Shown: one piece after another, positions 51,266-64,000 of the stretch
Layout of the letters: the number at the start of each line of letters is the position of its first letter
Position numbering within the stretch: position 1 is the stretch's first letter
Origin: Acridotheres tristis
Taxonomy: Eukaryota > Chordata > Aves > Passeriformes > Sturnidae
Reading direction: 5' to 3'
DNA: 64,000 nucleotides
NCBI GenBank assembly: GCA_037013685.1
Contig: CM072891.1
Location: 5,680,501-5,744,500, forward strand
Made by a program: the position numbers and the translations under genes
Notes under the pieces: model-generated
Told to the model about the DNA's origin: nothing
What the model saw: only the letters and a program-made list of their open reading frames with translations
Databases searched by the model: none

Positions 51266-52256
51266 TGTTGGTGTTTAACCCCAGTCAGCAGCTAAGTAGC
51301 CATGCAGCTGCTTGCTTGCTTTCTCCTCCCTTGTCCCTGCTGTGGGGAGGAGAATCTGAAAGAAAAAACCAACCAACCTCATGGATTGAGGTAAGAACAG
51401 GTTAATAACTGAAACAAAATAAAACAGAATACTACTAATTATGACAACGATAATAATGGGGAGGGGAGTAGAGGTGGGAGAAGAGAGAGAACCTGTTAAT
51501 CCCCTGAAGTCTCAGGAAAGGGTTCTACTGCTAAAGAGACAAGAATTAACAAACCCCACCAATATCCCATCCAAAACCCCCATAAGTAACACTTACAATA
51601 CAAAAGAGAACAAACTCAACAACCACCCGACCCTGCAGCAGAGGCCAACACCGAACCCATTACCCCATAATAAGGTTAAAGATTGGATCCAGCTGCCAAT
51701 CCTCCCAAAACAAAACACAAAGACAAGGAAAGCACAATCTATGTGCATTTCATAGCACATCTCTCCAAGGCCTATCCTGATAAACTCTTGTTGTTAAATC
51801 TCAACTACAGGAGCCTCCTATAAACCATTAACCCTCCTATAGTATTTGTCCTAGTAGGAATAAATTCCTGTTTATTCCAAGTGGAATAGAACCAAAGAGA
51901 AGCACGTGTTGCACAATGCAGTGGTGCACCACCCGATGCCCAGCCTGTGCCTGAGCAGTGATCACCCTATCCCAAGTGATTCTCCCTAATTCATACACTG
52001 GACATGAGCTTCAGTGATATGGTATCCTTTAGCCAATTTGGGTCAGCGGTCCTGGTATGTTCCCTCTCAGCTTTTGTGCATCTCCTCACTAGCAGAACAT
52101 AAGAAACTGAAAAATCCTTGATTTAGAGTAACACTACTTAGCAGCAATAAAACGTCAGTGAGTTATCGACATTACGTTTTTGTTCTAAATCCAAAACACA
52201 GCACTGTATCAGCTACTAAGAAGAAAATTAACTCTATCCCAGGTGAGACCAGGATA
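51266..52256 (-). mobile_element. Solo LTR of an avian ERVL-type endogenous retrovirus
   Basis: On the + strand the element starts tgttggtgtttaaccccag and ends 'aactctatcccaggtgagac' followed by caggata. These are the complements of the typical 3' end (...ctggggttaaacca...) and 5' end (tgtgctggtttt...tgggatagagtt) of the common avian ERVL-type LTR. Internal blocks match too, including 'accacccgatgcccagcctg', 'tttgggtcagcggtcctgg' and 'ctactaagaagaaaattaac'. At about 990 bp it is close to a whole LTR. The usual TATA block is degraded (about 51988-52001). No gag, pol or env sequence adjoins it, so it is a solo LTR left by recombination. The 104-codon + frame at 51441-51755 lies inside it and is not a gene. 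Borders are accurate to a few bases at best. Confidence 0.88.
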
Positions 52257-52459
52257 TATATAAGGACAAACATGTTTCTTTGCTTTAAGAAAATCTCTTT
52301 GCAGCCTCCTGAGCTCAAGTGTTGTTAAGATATTTACCTAGGATGACCGTGTTCTTTAATAATGGGAGTACTTTTACAGTAAGTTTGCATTTGTAGAAAT
52401 GAAAATTTTGTTTGTCTTAAAAAATGAGTCATCGTTGTTCTCTGGAATTTGTAGAACGA

Positions 52460-53880
52460 TGAGTTGTCATATGGAATCATAGAAATTGTTTGGATAGAAC
52501 TTCTGGAGGGCTTATGCTCAATCTGAATACCCAAGCCACATTTTTGTTGCTTGTCCCATCAAATTTTGGATTGTTTTGAGTTGCTACTATGTAACATTTT
52601 ACCTTCATCTTGGCCAGATTGACTGAGTTTAACTTCCCACAATTTGTGCATTTGCTCTGGGGCTCCTGTCCATCTTGGTGTTCTGTACTAGAGCCTCTCT
52701 AATTTTTCAGCATTACTCTTCAGTTAGAGATCCAAAACTGAACACACTGTTCCAGGTGCAGAGTCACCAGTGCAGAGTAGGAAGGAGCAGTAACTTGCCT
52801 AGATCTCTTGGGCACCCTTCTTATTTTGCTTAGTCCTCAGATTTCTTGGGTTCTCTGAACTGAAGCTCTGACATTCGTCAGATTAGCTACTACCTGTAAT
52901 GTAATGCTCTCTACAAATTTCTTGGACTGTAGGCTGTCTCATCATTCAGGGTGCTGATTTTAAAAAAAAGAAACAAACCAAATTAAAAAGCCACAAAACA
53001 ATTTAAAATCAACCATTTGGGCCCCAGTATTAACCTCTTTGGTATTCTGGTCTTTACAAGCTGCTAAGTGAATGTTGACTCATTTATTGTTACTTTTTGA
53101 TCTAAACAGAATGCGTTATTTTTCACCTAACAATTTATTCTTCTGGTCTGTGCTTAGCTTCCAGCCAATGCTGTGTGAGATGTATCAAAATACCTCATTG
53201 AGATTTGATTCCATGAAATCCATATCTTTTCCCTTAGCTACCTAAGTAGTCATATCACTAAAGTAGGCAGTCAGGTTGGTAATTTGACTTCGGTAAAACA
53301 ATGTTGGCTGTTTCTGGTTACTTTATTGTCCATCTTGTGTTTGAAAATTAACTCTAGAAGGGCATGCTCCATGTGGGCTTCTTTGATGCTTTCTAGTTCA
53401 AGATATCTGGCCTGTTCCATTGGTCTCTTCACCTTTTTTAGGGATTAGCCTTTTTTGAAACCTTAGGACCCCTCAAACACCTCAACTGTTGGAATTTTTG
53501 GTAGCTGTTAGCAATCTCATAATTACAAGGGCCAACCTTTTCAGGTACCTTAGGTGAATGCCTTCTAGCCCCAAGGGTCTGAATACAGCTACACTAAATA
53601 TTCCAAAACTGTTGGTCACATGGTGTTAGTTTCCCTGCCCTTTCCCAAACCCTGTCAGTATCTGCAGTTATTTGGGAGCAAGCTTTGTCTGTATGGAGCA
53701 GGAAAAACAGAGACATTTCAGTCTTTCCTGCATCACTATCACTGGGCTGTTTTTACACATCCACCAGAAGAATCTTGTTTTCCTGAACTTCCCTTCTCAC
53801 TAACAATACCCATAGGATATTTTCTTGTTGTCATTTATGTTCAGCAAAACAAGTCTTCCTGAATCTTGTCAGTGAGTGAT
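52460..53880 (-). mobile_element. Old, partly deleted CR1 LINE, antisense
   Basis: Several blocks follow the complement of CR1 in the right order, from the 3' end into the ORF. They are atggaatcatagaaattgtt (terminal repeat, 52471), 'tccaaaactgaacacactgt' with 'gtcaccagtgcagagtagg' (about 52730-52780), 'ccccagtattaacctctttg' (53022), 'ggcagtcaggttggtaattt' (about 53265), 'tatctggcctgttccattgg' (53403) and 'tcaggtaccttaggtgaatg' (53542). Divergence is high and spacings differ from full-length CR1, so deletions are present. It is much older than the CR1 at 20942. No reading frame survives. Borders are approximate, and the right border could extend slightly. Confidence 0.75.
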
Positions 53881-56800
53881 GCTTTCATTCTCCTCCTTTG
53901 TTGCCTGTTTCTACTTGAATGTTCTACTCTTGTCATCTTCTTGCAGAAACAGAGCATCCTATCCCTAAGTATGTGGATAAGCACATATTACTGTGAAGAG
54001 CAAAGGGGAGAATGTTTTTAGGATTTGCTTTAATGGAACTCTAAGTGGCATAGTGTTCTTAAATGGCTCATCTATAATTAAACAAATTGTGACAAAGTAA
54101 AAGGAATTCAGAAAAATATCCACAATAAATCTTCCTACTCGTATCGATGTGCAGGGCTTGGAAATTATGTTTTAAACAGCTTCTTGCACTCGCATTTTTA
54201 GTCAGTGATGAACATCATTTTACCTCTGCAGGCTAGGAGAAATCTGAACTTACTGTTTGAGCTGAATAGTACCAATTCTCATTACACTTTAAAACATGGG
54301 AGTTGAGAAAAATTAACTATGGAGAACCTTTCAGCATTAAGTTGCAATGTATTAATGCCCCTTAATAAATTCTAAATATTCTTTCTTCAACTATTGAATT
54401 CTATTTCAGGATCAATGGCTTCAGTATTCAATCTTCCTGAGAATAGAAATGTGTGGTCTTAAAAGCCCAAATCCTCCCCTTACACGACTGTTATTTATCC
54501 ATTAAAATAAATGGAATACTTACTATTGATTTGTCTTTGTAGAACATAACAGTAGGCAACTAGAACTTTGCTTTCCAAGTGGACTTTGTGTTCCTGTTCT
54601 GACTATTGCCTGCTCCCTGTCCATGCCTGAAGCACCCACAGAACAAGCCTACGTTGGATGTGAGAGCACGAGAGACTTTCATTAGACTGCACTGAAGCTC
54701 TTGTGTTTGTTTGGTGCTATTTGCCAGTAATAGACAGGGAAGTCTTGGATCAATTGGTATTTTCTAGAGAGACAAAAATATCTGCCCAGCCAGAAATTGA
54801 ACAGAGCTCCTAGGAGCCATGATATTTACATGGCCAGAAAATATATTATGTGGAAAAAAATTAAGAATGCCAAAAGTGTGCTGTTTTTCAAAAATGACTC
54901 TAACAACACAGCTCCTTTGATCTTCTTTCCAGCAGAGAGATTATTTAAACATAATTTTACAGTCATCAACAACAGTAGTAGTTTGTTTTTTTCTTAACAT
55001 AGAATTTTTGTTAAATTTTGCCTTCTTCAGTATCCTCTACTGCTTAAATCCCACTAGTGATACCTGTATATCTTTTTGTGTGAGAAAAAAAAGAAGATAC
55101 TTGTTGAGTTGAAAATTTCTTTCATGCACTATGAAAGATGGTCATATATGTAGCCCTCTAGGGACAAGCTGTGAGAGAGTTCTAGTTTCAGTTTTGCTAA
55201 GCGAAAGAAAAAATTATTTTTAGGGAGATAATTTGCTGTAATGAAGTTCTTAAATCCCCTGTAAATTGAGTTTGTTATGCTGAATAGCTATTTATTGACA
55301 CTTGTGGTCAGGCAACTAAATTTTCTACTGATAAAACTCTTATTTTTAGTAGTATGTCACTGGATGATTTGCAGTGACATATGCATTTGCCTTTGTGATA
55401 TAAATAATTTTGAATAAGGACCTCCCCCCACCCCCATCAAATAACTCAATTTTATCTCTGACATGCTTCTACCAACTTTATTGTTGCTATGCTTTGCCTG
55501 TGTCTTGTACTGTTCTCAGTATACTTAAAACATTGCAATTCCCAGACTTGTGTTCTGCTGCAGACAGACTCCCTTAGGTCCATTTCTCAACTTCTATTAT
55601 TAAAAAAAACCACATAACAAGTCCAGATATTTTACTTTTTCATTCACTGAAATTGCTGGCAGGGGCAGAAAAGGGCTTCTGATTTGTGGAACATTACCTT
55701 GGCAGGAGCAGAGACAAGAGTGGCCGTTGGATGTTAGGCTTTCAAGGGAGCTGTGAAGAGTCCAGAGCATCCTTTGCTATGTTCTCCTGCTTGTTTAGAT
55801 TGACTTTTTTTCTGAAATAACTACAGATTTTTCAGATGCTGTTTATGTAATATTCTAAGTGGATCTTTTTATTCCAGAAATCTTTACCAGTAAAGCTTCC
55901 TATTCCAAGATCATTTTCCTGTGCCTGGTGTTACATCTTGATAACATGGGCAAAGCTCTAATTACAGATAGTAAATTAGTCTTTGCAACCTGCAAACTGT
56001 TCCAGAGACATGACTAATTTTTTTAATGGCAATGCTTCTAGAAATCGTACAACAGGGATATGAACCAGGCACAGTTAATGTTAGTATAGAGATTAGTATT
56101 TCTGCTCTGGATTGCCAAGCATACATGACATACCTTATACAGAATATCCCCTGGGTCACTGAGTCATATTTTAATATCACACCCTGCTTCTTACATCCCG
56201 CAGTGGGTAAAGTCAGCTTTATAACTCAATATTTTTTTTTACTAATTACAAGGATTATGGACTATTGTCTGTATCCTGTATTACTTATTATATTAAAATT
56301 TATTCATTCTTGCTTGAAATTTGATAAGGAGTTGTCTAGAATATAAAGCAGCATTGAAATCACAAAGACTGAACACTAAAGTATGATGTTTCCTTTTGTA
56401 GCAATTGTTCTCCCTCTCCTTTACTGAGTATTTGTTCCCATACCAAGTCCAACTCCCTGGTTGTGCCAGCGCAGCAATTTGTGGAGCTGCAGTGTAAGTT
56501 AGATTAGTGTATCCCTCATGATTTTTTTGATGGTTTCATGATTGTGTTTGACTTATCTGTTGTTTATAAAATTGCTGCAGAAATTGTTCTGTTGGCACAG
56601 TAAAAGGGACAGTCAAGATGTGAGCAAGAGACAAGAATTTGACCCTCTAAGCTGACATTTCTGCTAAAGTTAAGTTACAAAGTGTACTCATGACTTTATT
56701 CTTTGGCTTTGAAAGCCATTTCTTCAAACTAACAGACAAAAACACTTGTCCTGGAAACAAGCTCCAAATTACTTCCTTCATCTGATCAAGTTTTAAAAGA

Positions 56801-59800
56801 CCTATATTTCTGCACATATCCTGAGAGAAAATAAGGTTAAGTTCTGTGGTACAGAACTTTCACATCAATCTAGTGTGTGGCTGACCATCCTGAATCCCTT
56901 AATCAGTGACTGGAATCTTCCTTGGTAATGAAGAAGGGTGTCTATGTATTTGGAATGCTGATGTCTCTTCCACCCTGAGCTGTAAATGGGAAAAAAAATG
57001 TATAAGCTATTCTGTTCTATTGGATGAACAGAAAGTGTAAGCAGTTGTTGAACATGCTTGTGTGTAAGCTCTGGGTACTTGATTCTTTCAAAGATATGTG
57101 TTCCACATAAATAAGCATGCTGGATTTGAGAGCTTTTTATCAGAAACAAGCAATTTTGAAGCAGAACAGAAGCTATAATAAAAAATTGCAAATGAATTGA
57201 GTTTTGCCTCATGGTTGATGCCAGAAATTTGTCTTCAACAGGTTTTGCATAAAACACTAAATACTTCATCTTGATGTTTGAGAACATCTGCCAGAGAAAA
57301 AGATAGCTGCCCACGTGTGTTTCTCTCTGCAGCCCATGGAAACTTTTTGATGTTAAGACATTTCCTTTCTACTCTTCTAAATTCACTTTTGAAATACGCC
57401 TTTTTAGTGTGATATTCTAGAAATTGTTGTAGCTGTTTGTTCAGCTAGTCATTCCTGTTCCCTTGCCTTCTTTCCACTCATGATGTGGCCTAATGTTTCA
57501 AGCAGAAATATGTATTCTTCATGACTTCTCTGATCCAGGAGATTTTTTCAATCTGTTGCCTTGTTCAAAGAGTCTTTTGAGGAAAAAGCATTTTATTATA
57601 TTATGTTGCTTCCTTCCAGTGCATGTCTAGTTTTCATCATTGCTTTGTTTCCTTGAACCTCTGATCCCTAGAACTTTCAGTTTGGTAGTACCTGTTCTCT
57701 AAGAATCAAATAAATGAAACGTTTGCTCCTGAGCACTACCTAAAACACCTGTTTGGATACCATTTTCTCTCCATTCCTTGGCCATGATAGGGTTTCATTG
57801 ACTGACAAGTTTTTTGGGGTAGATGGTCTCAAGAGGATGTTGATATTATTTCTTCCCCCTTAAACCAGTTCAGAAGTGGGATTGAGGGATATGGCAGGTC
57901 AGTCTTATTTCCTTGCTAAGGTTCTTAATGATTAATCTGTACTTCCCTGTAATCTGTAGAATTTTTTTTTTTGAGCAAGCAATACATATGCATTTTTTCC
58001 CTCTTTGAGGTATTTGGTTTGGTATGTGTTCTCCTCACTGAGATAAGTAACACAGAACAGATTTTGGATGAGGAGGATATAGAATAATATTTAGTTTCAA
58101 GCAGTGTTGAAAGAGGTTAATGGGCCAAAACCTACAAGACTACCACAAAATTTTGAATGTGATTTTGGGGTTTTTTTGATACTTGTGCATCATCTTACCA
58201 AAGCGTGACAGCAGATACAAAACAAACTCACTTTCCTACTACGTAGGTGTATTGTCTTTAGGTGCCCAGATAGTGCAATATAAGAATTTGCAAGGCAGAT
58301 GTGATCTGCTGTATTTCTGCAGAAGGTCCGTGGTTGTCACTGTCAGGATGTTACTTGACTGATAATGGGAAGTCTTCCTTGCTGGCAACTTATCAATTAT
58401 CAATTGAGTCATTCATGTTATTAAAACAGAGATTGCAATAAATATATGTACAGCTTACTATACGGATTAATTGTGAAGGCTGAAGTTGCCTATTTTTATG
58501 TCTGTATTTCTACATGATTTTGAGAAGTGAGTGAATAAGCTTTAGTTGCAGTTTGAAATAACAAAATCCTTTATTTGACTGTGGATCATTAAACTTGTCC
58601 CAGATTCTCTCTTGTAAAGTATTATTGTTATGGTTCTGTGTCTGTGTATATGTTTATGTGTACACATATATTTATATTTAGGTTTTACTTGTTTGTTTTA
58701 AGTAAGCTGTAGGTATGTCAGATGTCAGAATTTTGGCACGGAGAGAATTCTTGAAAATTGGTGCTGGTGCTAGGTTGCATACTGTAAAATTTGAGATACC
58801 ACTTAATCATGAGAACGTCTTTATCTCATCATGTGTGTAGGCTTTGTGTATGAAGAAAAGACTGTTCAAGAAATCGTGATGTTTCTTGTAGCTGTTAGAG
58901 ATCAAGAAAGATAGAGCACAGAATTCCCTTTTTGCATGTGTGAAATGAAGTAATAAAGGTAGATGCTGACCTGAAGGTCTTACATTATCTCTATAAACAA
59001 TAAGATGAAGATATAGTTATGTTTTGGGACTGTTTGGCATTGCACTGGCCTACTGCAGTTGCTGATCTCTCAGGAAGTCCTTACATGGGCAAACTGCACA
59101 AGATTTTCAAGATGAGAGAAGGAAACAATTCCCTGGCTAGCTTAATTTCTTTTCCTTTAGAATCACTGTTGTGTGCTCTAAATTAACTCCATGAGTTTGA
59201 GGTTATAGTAGTATATCTCAAACTTCTGGATGTGCAGGAAATAATTAGAAAAAAAAATTACCTAGAATTTACCACTTTTCTTCCTTAAGCTTCTGGTTTT
59301 CAATCTGTTGATTTATGCACGTGTTTACCAAAAATGCAACTCCCTACAAATACTGCAGAACAGCTAAAAATGTTACAAGTGTAACTGTTGGTGAGACTCA
59401 TTTTTAGAGATAGAGTGATGCATTATTACATTGTGTTGTGCATTGCTTCTAATAATGTAGGTTTGGTGGGTTTTTAAAAAATATTTAGCATTTTAGTTAT
59501 ATTAAAAATTTTGGATTTTTTTTGCGAGGAGAATTTCTTACTGAAATGCTTAAGATATGTGGAAAAATTAATATTAGGGTTGTAAAGAAGAGGATCTTTA
59601 ATTTTCATGTGATACATACTTCTGTCAAGCAAAAGGTATCTCTTTTTAAGTATTTTCTTAGAAATATTATGCATTTGCATAAGCATCCAAAATAGACGAT
59701 TTCTGGTAGAATAGCAAAGTCATAAACAGCTTTCTGCCTACTGCTGTTCATTAGTTGGGGTTTGGATTATTTTTTTTATTTTTTTATTACTTGTTTGTTT

Positions 59801-62800
59801 TCTTTTGTGTTCATATTTCACTGTGAAATTAAATATCCGTTAAGGAATTTATGTCTAACAGTACAGGCTAACGCTTTTGAGCCATGCATTCATGTTAAAT
59901 TGTAGTACATAGTAAATATGCATAATATTTTGGGTTAGAAAAGTCAGAAAATATAGAAATCAGAATTAAATAAACTAATTCTGTGGCTCATGCGAAACTA
60001 CTGTTGGTCATAATTCGATATTAAATAAGAACATAAAATCATCGTGTTTTATCAAATCTTACATCTTTCTACTTTACTTGTCCTAGTCCTGATAGTGACA
60101 AGTGCTTAAGAAGACAGCAGAAGTGTTCTAAAGTTGAAAGGCTCTTTACTTCTTCATAAACTTGATTTTTTTTAGGACATTAGCATATATGCCCATATGA
60201 AGTCAAAATTACATATGTTAGTTTTGAGACTGTTACAAGGAAAAACAAACTACTTGTGGATTTATTGTCTTTTTGGTTAGTGGTTCCTGTCTGTGAAAGT
60301 TTGCATGCTTTTATTGTACTGCATTCCAATATATTTCCTTTGTGTGCTTATGAATTTTCTGTCTTCCTGAACATTGTATGTCTTATTTTACATTGAATGG
60401 GAGGCACTTAAGATGCCAGTTATTCTGTTGTCTTTTTGTTCAGATACAGTTTTATTCATATTCTTTTCAATAACTATATCTTCCTAGTAATTTGACACAT
60501 TTTTGCATAGATAACCTATGCATAGTTTTTAAGAAGTTTGTAACAAGTTCTGAATAGGACTTGTTTATGCTAGTGTTGCAAAAAAATAGTTGCATTTGTC
60601 ATTGGTAATTGCTTTGAATTTTTTTTCAGTTATGAAATCAGCTATTTTATTTTGCATAACTGTATGTTCATTGCATTATTTGTAAACAGCGCATACATTT
60701 GAGCTAATAAAAAGAGCCATTTAAATTAATGGAATTTAATTTTTTGAATGGAGAAGACAGTAAGCCATGCAGAAAAGGTTTAAATCCCTTCTGACATGGT
60801 AGCAGGAAAAATAATCTTTCAGTAGTCTTTTCTTCTGGTTGTCAAATTTGAAGCACACGTATTACTTGAACAACTTGCTTCCATTTACAAAAAATTTGTA
60901 TCATATAACTATACATTACAATTTAGTGTCTTGCATCAGATTCCAAATAGTATAAAATTTTTGATAAATACTGTATTCTGTAGTATCATTTTTATTAATA
61001 TGAAGCACAAATGCACATTTTTGATAGCATATAATTTGAACTGGAGATGGCTTTTCATTTTGCTGCTATGAATGCATTTATCTAAAATACCTGGTTTTCT
61101 TAGGATGTGTTTAAAAATGTCTATAGGTGTGTAAGGACATTTTTAGGTTGTACAATGAAATGTGGTGCAGAAGGTGGCAGATGAGGTAGGTCCAAGATAA
61201 TATAGGACATGAGAACAGTACATTGCATTAGGGTGGGTCTGTGCCTGAGGTAAGAAGCCTTTTCCAGAAGAGATAGGGGCTTGTGTTTGAAGAGATATTG
61301 TCAAAGTCCTGCTGCATTAATTAGGAAATAGGCTGCATTAATTAGAGGTTCTTTGTGTAAGGCACTTTCCCTCTCCTCTAACTTTATGTATTTCTTTTTG
61401 AACTTTGAAATGTCTTGTAACTTCGATGTCATTTTCTAATTTAAGATACTTTTTCCTTATTCTACATTAATGCTTATATTCATGTTAAAAAAGCCCCCCA
61501 AATCTATGTTTTATATTGTTTTAAAATTTAATTTTACTTCATATGGAAACAAAAATAGGAACTGAATGCTTATGAAGCTGTTTGGGAATTGATTGTCAGC
61601 TTGAAATTGTGGAATATCTTTCATCCTTAAGTAAACCCTTAATATGCTGAGTGACTACTTAAACTGAAAAAGAGATCATGTAACAGGACATTTCCACTGT
61701 GATTTTTAAAAATTTAGTTAATTCCTTTTCATATATAGTGAATTTTATGAATCTATATGAATACCCCAGGAATCGGTAAGTAAATGGCTTAAAGAACAGT
61801 GAGGTAGGTGTGAAAATATCCAAGAGAAAAGCTAGGATGTCTGTATGGACTTCTTGGCAGCTCGCTCTTGTAATCATAGCCAGGGCCTTTTTCCTGTTTG
61901 TGAGTGTGTTTCTACAGTAGATTTGCAGTTTTTATTAGTGATAAATATCATGGCATGTCTTCAAGGATCGGAAAATAAAGTAGGAGTCTAATTATATCTG
62001 GAAGGTTTGCGAAGTACACTGTATATTGTATATATAGTTATTTACAAATCTGTAATGGTTAAATGGTCTTAACTGCCATCTGCCATTTAAAAATATTATA
62101 TATCCACACATTATATATCAGCAAGAGATTTTGAACTGTTTTGGTTTAAGTAAAGAAGGTTTTTGATAGGGGTACCGTTTTACTGTAATCCTGTGCATCT
62201 GTCCATGACACTGTCTTACTAATTTTAATAAAACTCTGCCTATAAGACCATTTTGAAAATATTTTCTTAGTATTCTGGGTTTGCAGGCTGTGTGTATATT
62301 TAGAAAGAGTTGTCTTTAATTAGTCTTGTCTGATTCACTTGGTGATACAATATACCAGTGAGTTTTTCCCATCACAACTGTTTCCATGGAGATGAGTAGT
62401 GACAATACTCAGCGAATGAAATGTGAAATTCATGGTGAGTTTAAAGGGAGAACACTCACTTTTACATCTTGTTGATTGGCATGATTAATGGGAAACTGAA
62501 ATAATGAATCTTAATGTTGCTGTATTAAAACATTTGAATGATTGGTAGAGGGCCCCCATTCTGTCCTGACATTTGCCTGTTTTCATTCTTGCTGGTGTGA
62601 CTAAAACCTAACCCACAATACTCTGTGTAAATTTCTTGGCCCAGCAAATGACTGGGTTATTGCACGTGAAGCTTGTATTGGTATTGTCACTGATTGACAG
62701 GGAGAGGAGCTGGGGAACTAGGGAACAAAACTAATAGTGGAATTTTTTTGATGTTTAGTAGAGGATATAGTCACCCTATACTTGTAAGAAACAGGGGCAA

Positions 62801-64000
62801 CCAGCCTCTTCATGTTTATTCCAGTTAACCAGACCATGCACAGGCCCTAGCTGTGTGTCTAGCAATTTCTAAATTTCTAAATTAGCAGTTTCTAAAACCT
62901 GAAGTTAGTCGATGTTACTCAGAATACTAGAATTGGTTTCTAAATATCATACTTCTATTTTCACCTACTAGTCAAGATCCTTCACACCATATCAGAAGTT
63001 ATTTTTGCAAGCTGGACTGTACAGCTGGGCCATTTCACCAATCTGTGGATAAATGCTCATAACTATTTTTGGGAGGAATATTTTTTAAAGGGTATATTTA
63101 TATCCATTTTTCTGTGGAGGAAGAGTATAGCAGAGGTGGCATGCAAAACAGATAAGGAGGGTTTGTATTTCCAGCACTAGGAGACTGGTGCTCCCAGAAC
63201 AGTTGTCATTTTCCACAGATGATTGTCAACAGCATATACATGGAATCCAGTACACATTTCTTAAGTGGGCTTGGCATTTGTACAGATTCCAAGGACAAAC
63301 TATTGTTTCAGTCTGTCTGCTGTATGGATAGTGCATTGCATTCATCAGCACTCATGCTGGTTTCACCTTGCTGGCTCACAGGTTTAGGATGCTCTTGTAG
63401 ATCTTGTGGTTCAGTTCCTGATATTTTTTGCCACAGGATGTTACCTCTGCCACCTTGAGACATCATGAGACAAATGCATGTAAGAAAAGTCCCTGAGTGC
63501 AGTTCATACACAGGTGTAACTTCTTGTTCAGGACATCCTTAAAGCAGAAGATTGGGAAACTGGGAGCGTGGTCTTGGAAGCATTAGGATGTACTGGGTAG
63601 CCAGGCTGAGGTATGTCATGATGATGACACAGTGATGTCAAGATGCTTGATAGACCCTGCCAGACAGGGAAAACTCCCATTCCCAGCTTCCTACAGAAGC
63701 AGGTTTCACAACATGTGGACAATGGTTTGGGTTGTCAGATTGAGGCTGTGGCAGAGCCATCCAGCACATATTCTCAGGCAGCAGTGATAATGTAATATAC
63801 ATGCCTTGATACAGCTTTTATAGTTTTCTGACCCTCTATTTCACTTACACCTTTCTTTCTCTAACTCAGGCTTCTTCCAGCACAGCAATTCACTCCTAAT
63901 TACTTTCTCCTCAATTGCTTAGTCACATGGGTGCCCAAATTGGTATTTCTGATGATGTTGCCACGAAGTTCATGTTTAAATGGTACTACTTTTAAGGTGG
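53881..64000 (+). other. Intron 1 segment to window end, nothing recognised
   Basis: AT-rich, T-biased intronic DNA. Minor items are a 14-bp palindrome TATGTGTACACATA at 58655-58668 inside a TG/TA-rich stretch, and a 14-bp direct repeat gctgcattaattag at 61312-61325 and 61333-61346. The 149-codon minus frame at 56865-57314 has no recognised domain. No RNA gene, clear transposon or exon was found. Confidence 0.5.

Larger units (their letters stand above)
21659..64000 (+). other. GPHN: GPHN intron 1, 5' part (open at right edge)
   Basis: The DNA downstream of the exon 1 donor is AT-rich, T-biased on the + strand, and free of any segment I recognise as gephyrin exon 2 (expected peptide VSDSCFRNLAEDRSG). 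I therefore read it as intron 1, continuing past the window. Mammalian GPHN is also a very large gene with long introns, so more than 42 kb is plausible. The intron holds a CpG-island tail, CR1 and LTR insertions, simple repeats and one cryptic exon candidate, listed separately. An unrecognised short exon or nested non-coding RNA cannot be excluded by eye. Confidence 0.75.

Noticed and set aside
51441..51755. Plus-strand 104-codon frame rich in Asn, Pro and Thr
   Set aside because: It lies entirely within the solo LTR on the strand opposite to the LTR, so it is transposon non-coding sequence.
56865..57314. Minus-strand 149-codon open frame
   Set aside because: No family resemblance, AT-rich codons as in the surrounding intron, and antisense to GPHN without promoter or splice support.
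21659..64000. Search for gephyrin exon 2 (peptide beginning VSDSCFRNL)
   Set aside because: No matching stretch was seen by reading the + strand. A translated alignment would settle it, and a hit with an AG acceptor in phase 1 would change the intron call.
1..64000. CRISPR arrays, insertion sequences, operons, riboswitches, tRNA and rRNA genes
   Set aside because: The window is vertebrate nuclear DNA. No regularly spaced repeats and no cloverleaf or rRNA segments were seen.

Overview
This window looks like a piece of a bird nuclear genome. It carries several fragments of CR1 LINEs, the dominant avian non-LTR retrotransposon, and a solo LTR of the common avian ERVL-like type. It is mostly AT-rich non-coding DNA with one sharp CpG island, and there is no sign of bacterial, plasmid or phage gene density. 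CR1 also occurs in turtles and crocodilians, so 'bird' rests on CR1 and the LTR together. I cannot name the species.

Only one protein-coding segment can be supported. At 21595-21658, inside a CpG island (about 21320-22620), lies the first coding exon of gephyrin (GPHN) on the + strand. It encodes 21 residues, beginning MASEGMILTN and ending HQIRVGVLT, and it ends in phase 1 at a GT donor. Gephyrin is the scaffold of glycine and GABA-A receptor synapses and also a molybdenum-cofactor biosynthesis enzyme. The remaining 42 kb (21659-64000) is read as the 5' part of its intron 1. I saw no sequence for exon 2, whose protein should begin VSDSCFRNL.

Layout: 1-20941 is upstream intergenic DNA with two CR1 fragments (about 4727-5150 and 10741-11365), a CTCF-like motif near 7255 and an inverted AAT/ATT microsatellite at 13573. 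A third CR1 3' end (about 20942-21290) abuts the promoter. GC boxes at 21484-21534 form a TATA-less promoter. Intron 1 then contains G-quadruplex-type runs near the start and a splice-bounded 240-bp cryptic exon candidate (27628-27867). Further in are an LTR fragment next to a CR1 fragment (37256-37505), a perfect 20-bp palindrome beside an 18-bp direct repeat (44876-44939), a nearly complete decayed solo LTR (51266-52256) and an old antisense CR1 (about 52460-53880).

Most long open frames here are chance frames in non-coding DNA, antisense reads of CR1, or stop-poor frames in the CpG island. I found no convincing undescribed gene system. The best leads concern GPHN regulation: the cryptic exon, the CR1 at the promoter edge, the G-rich runs around the start site, and a by-eye change of A/T strand bias at the promoter.
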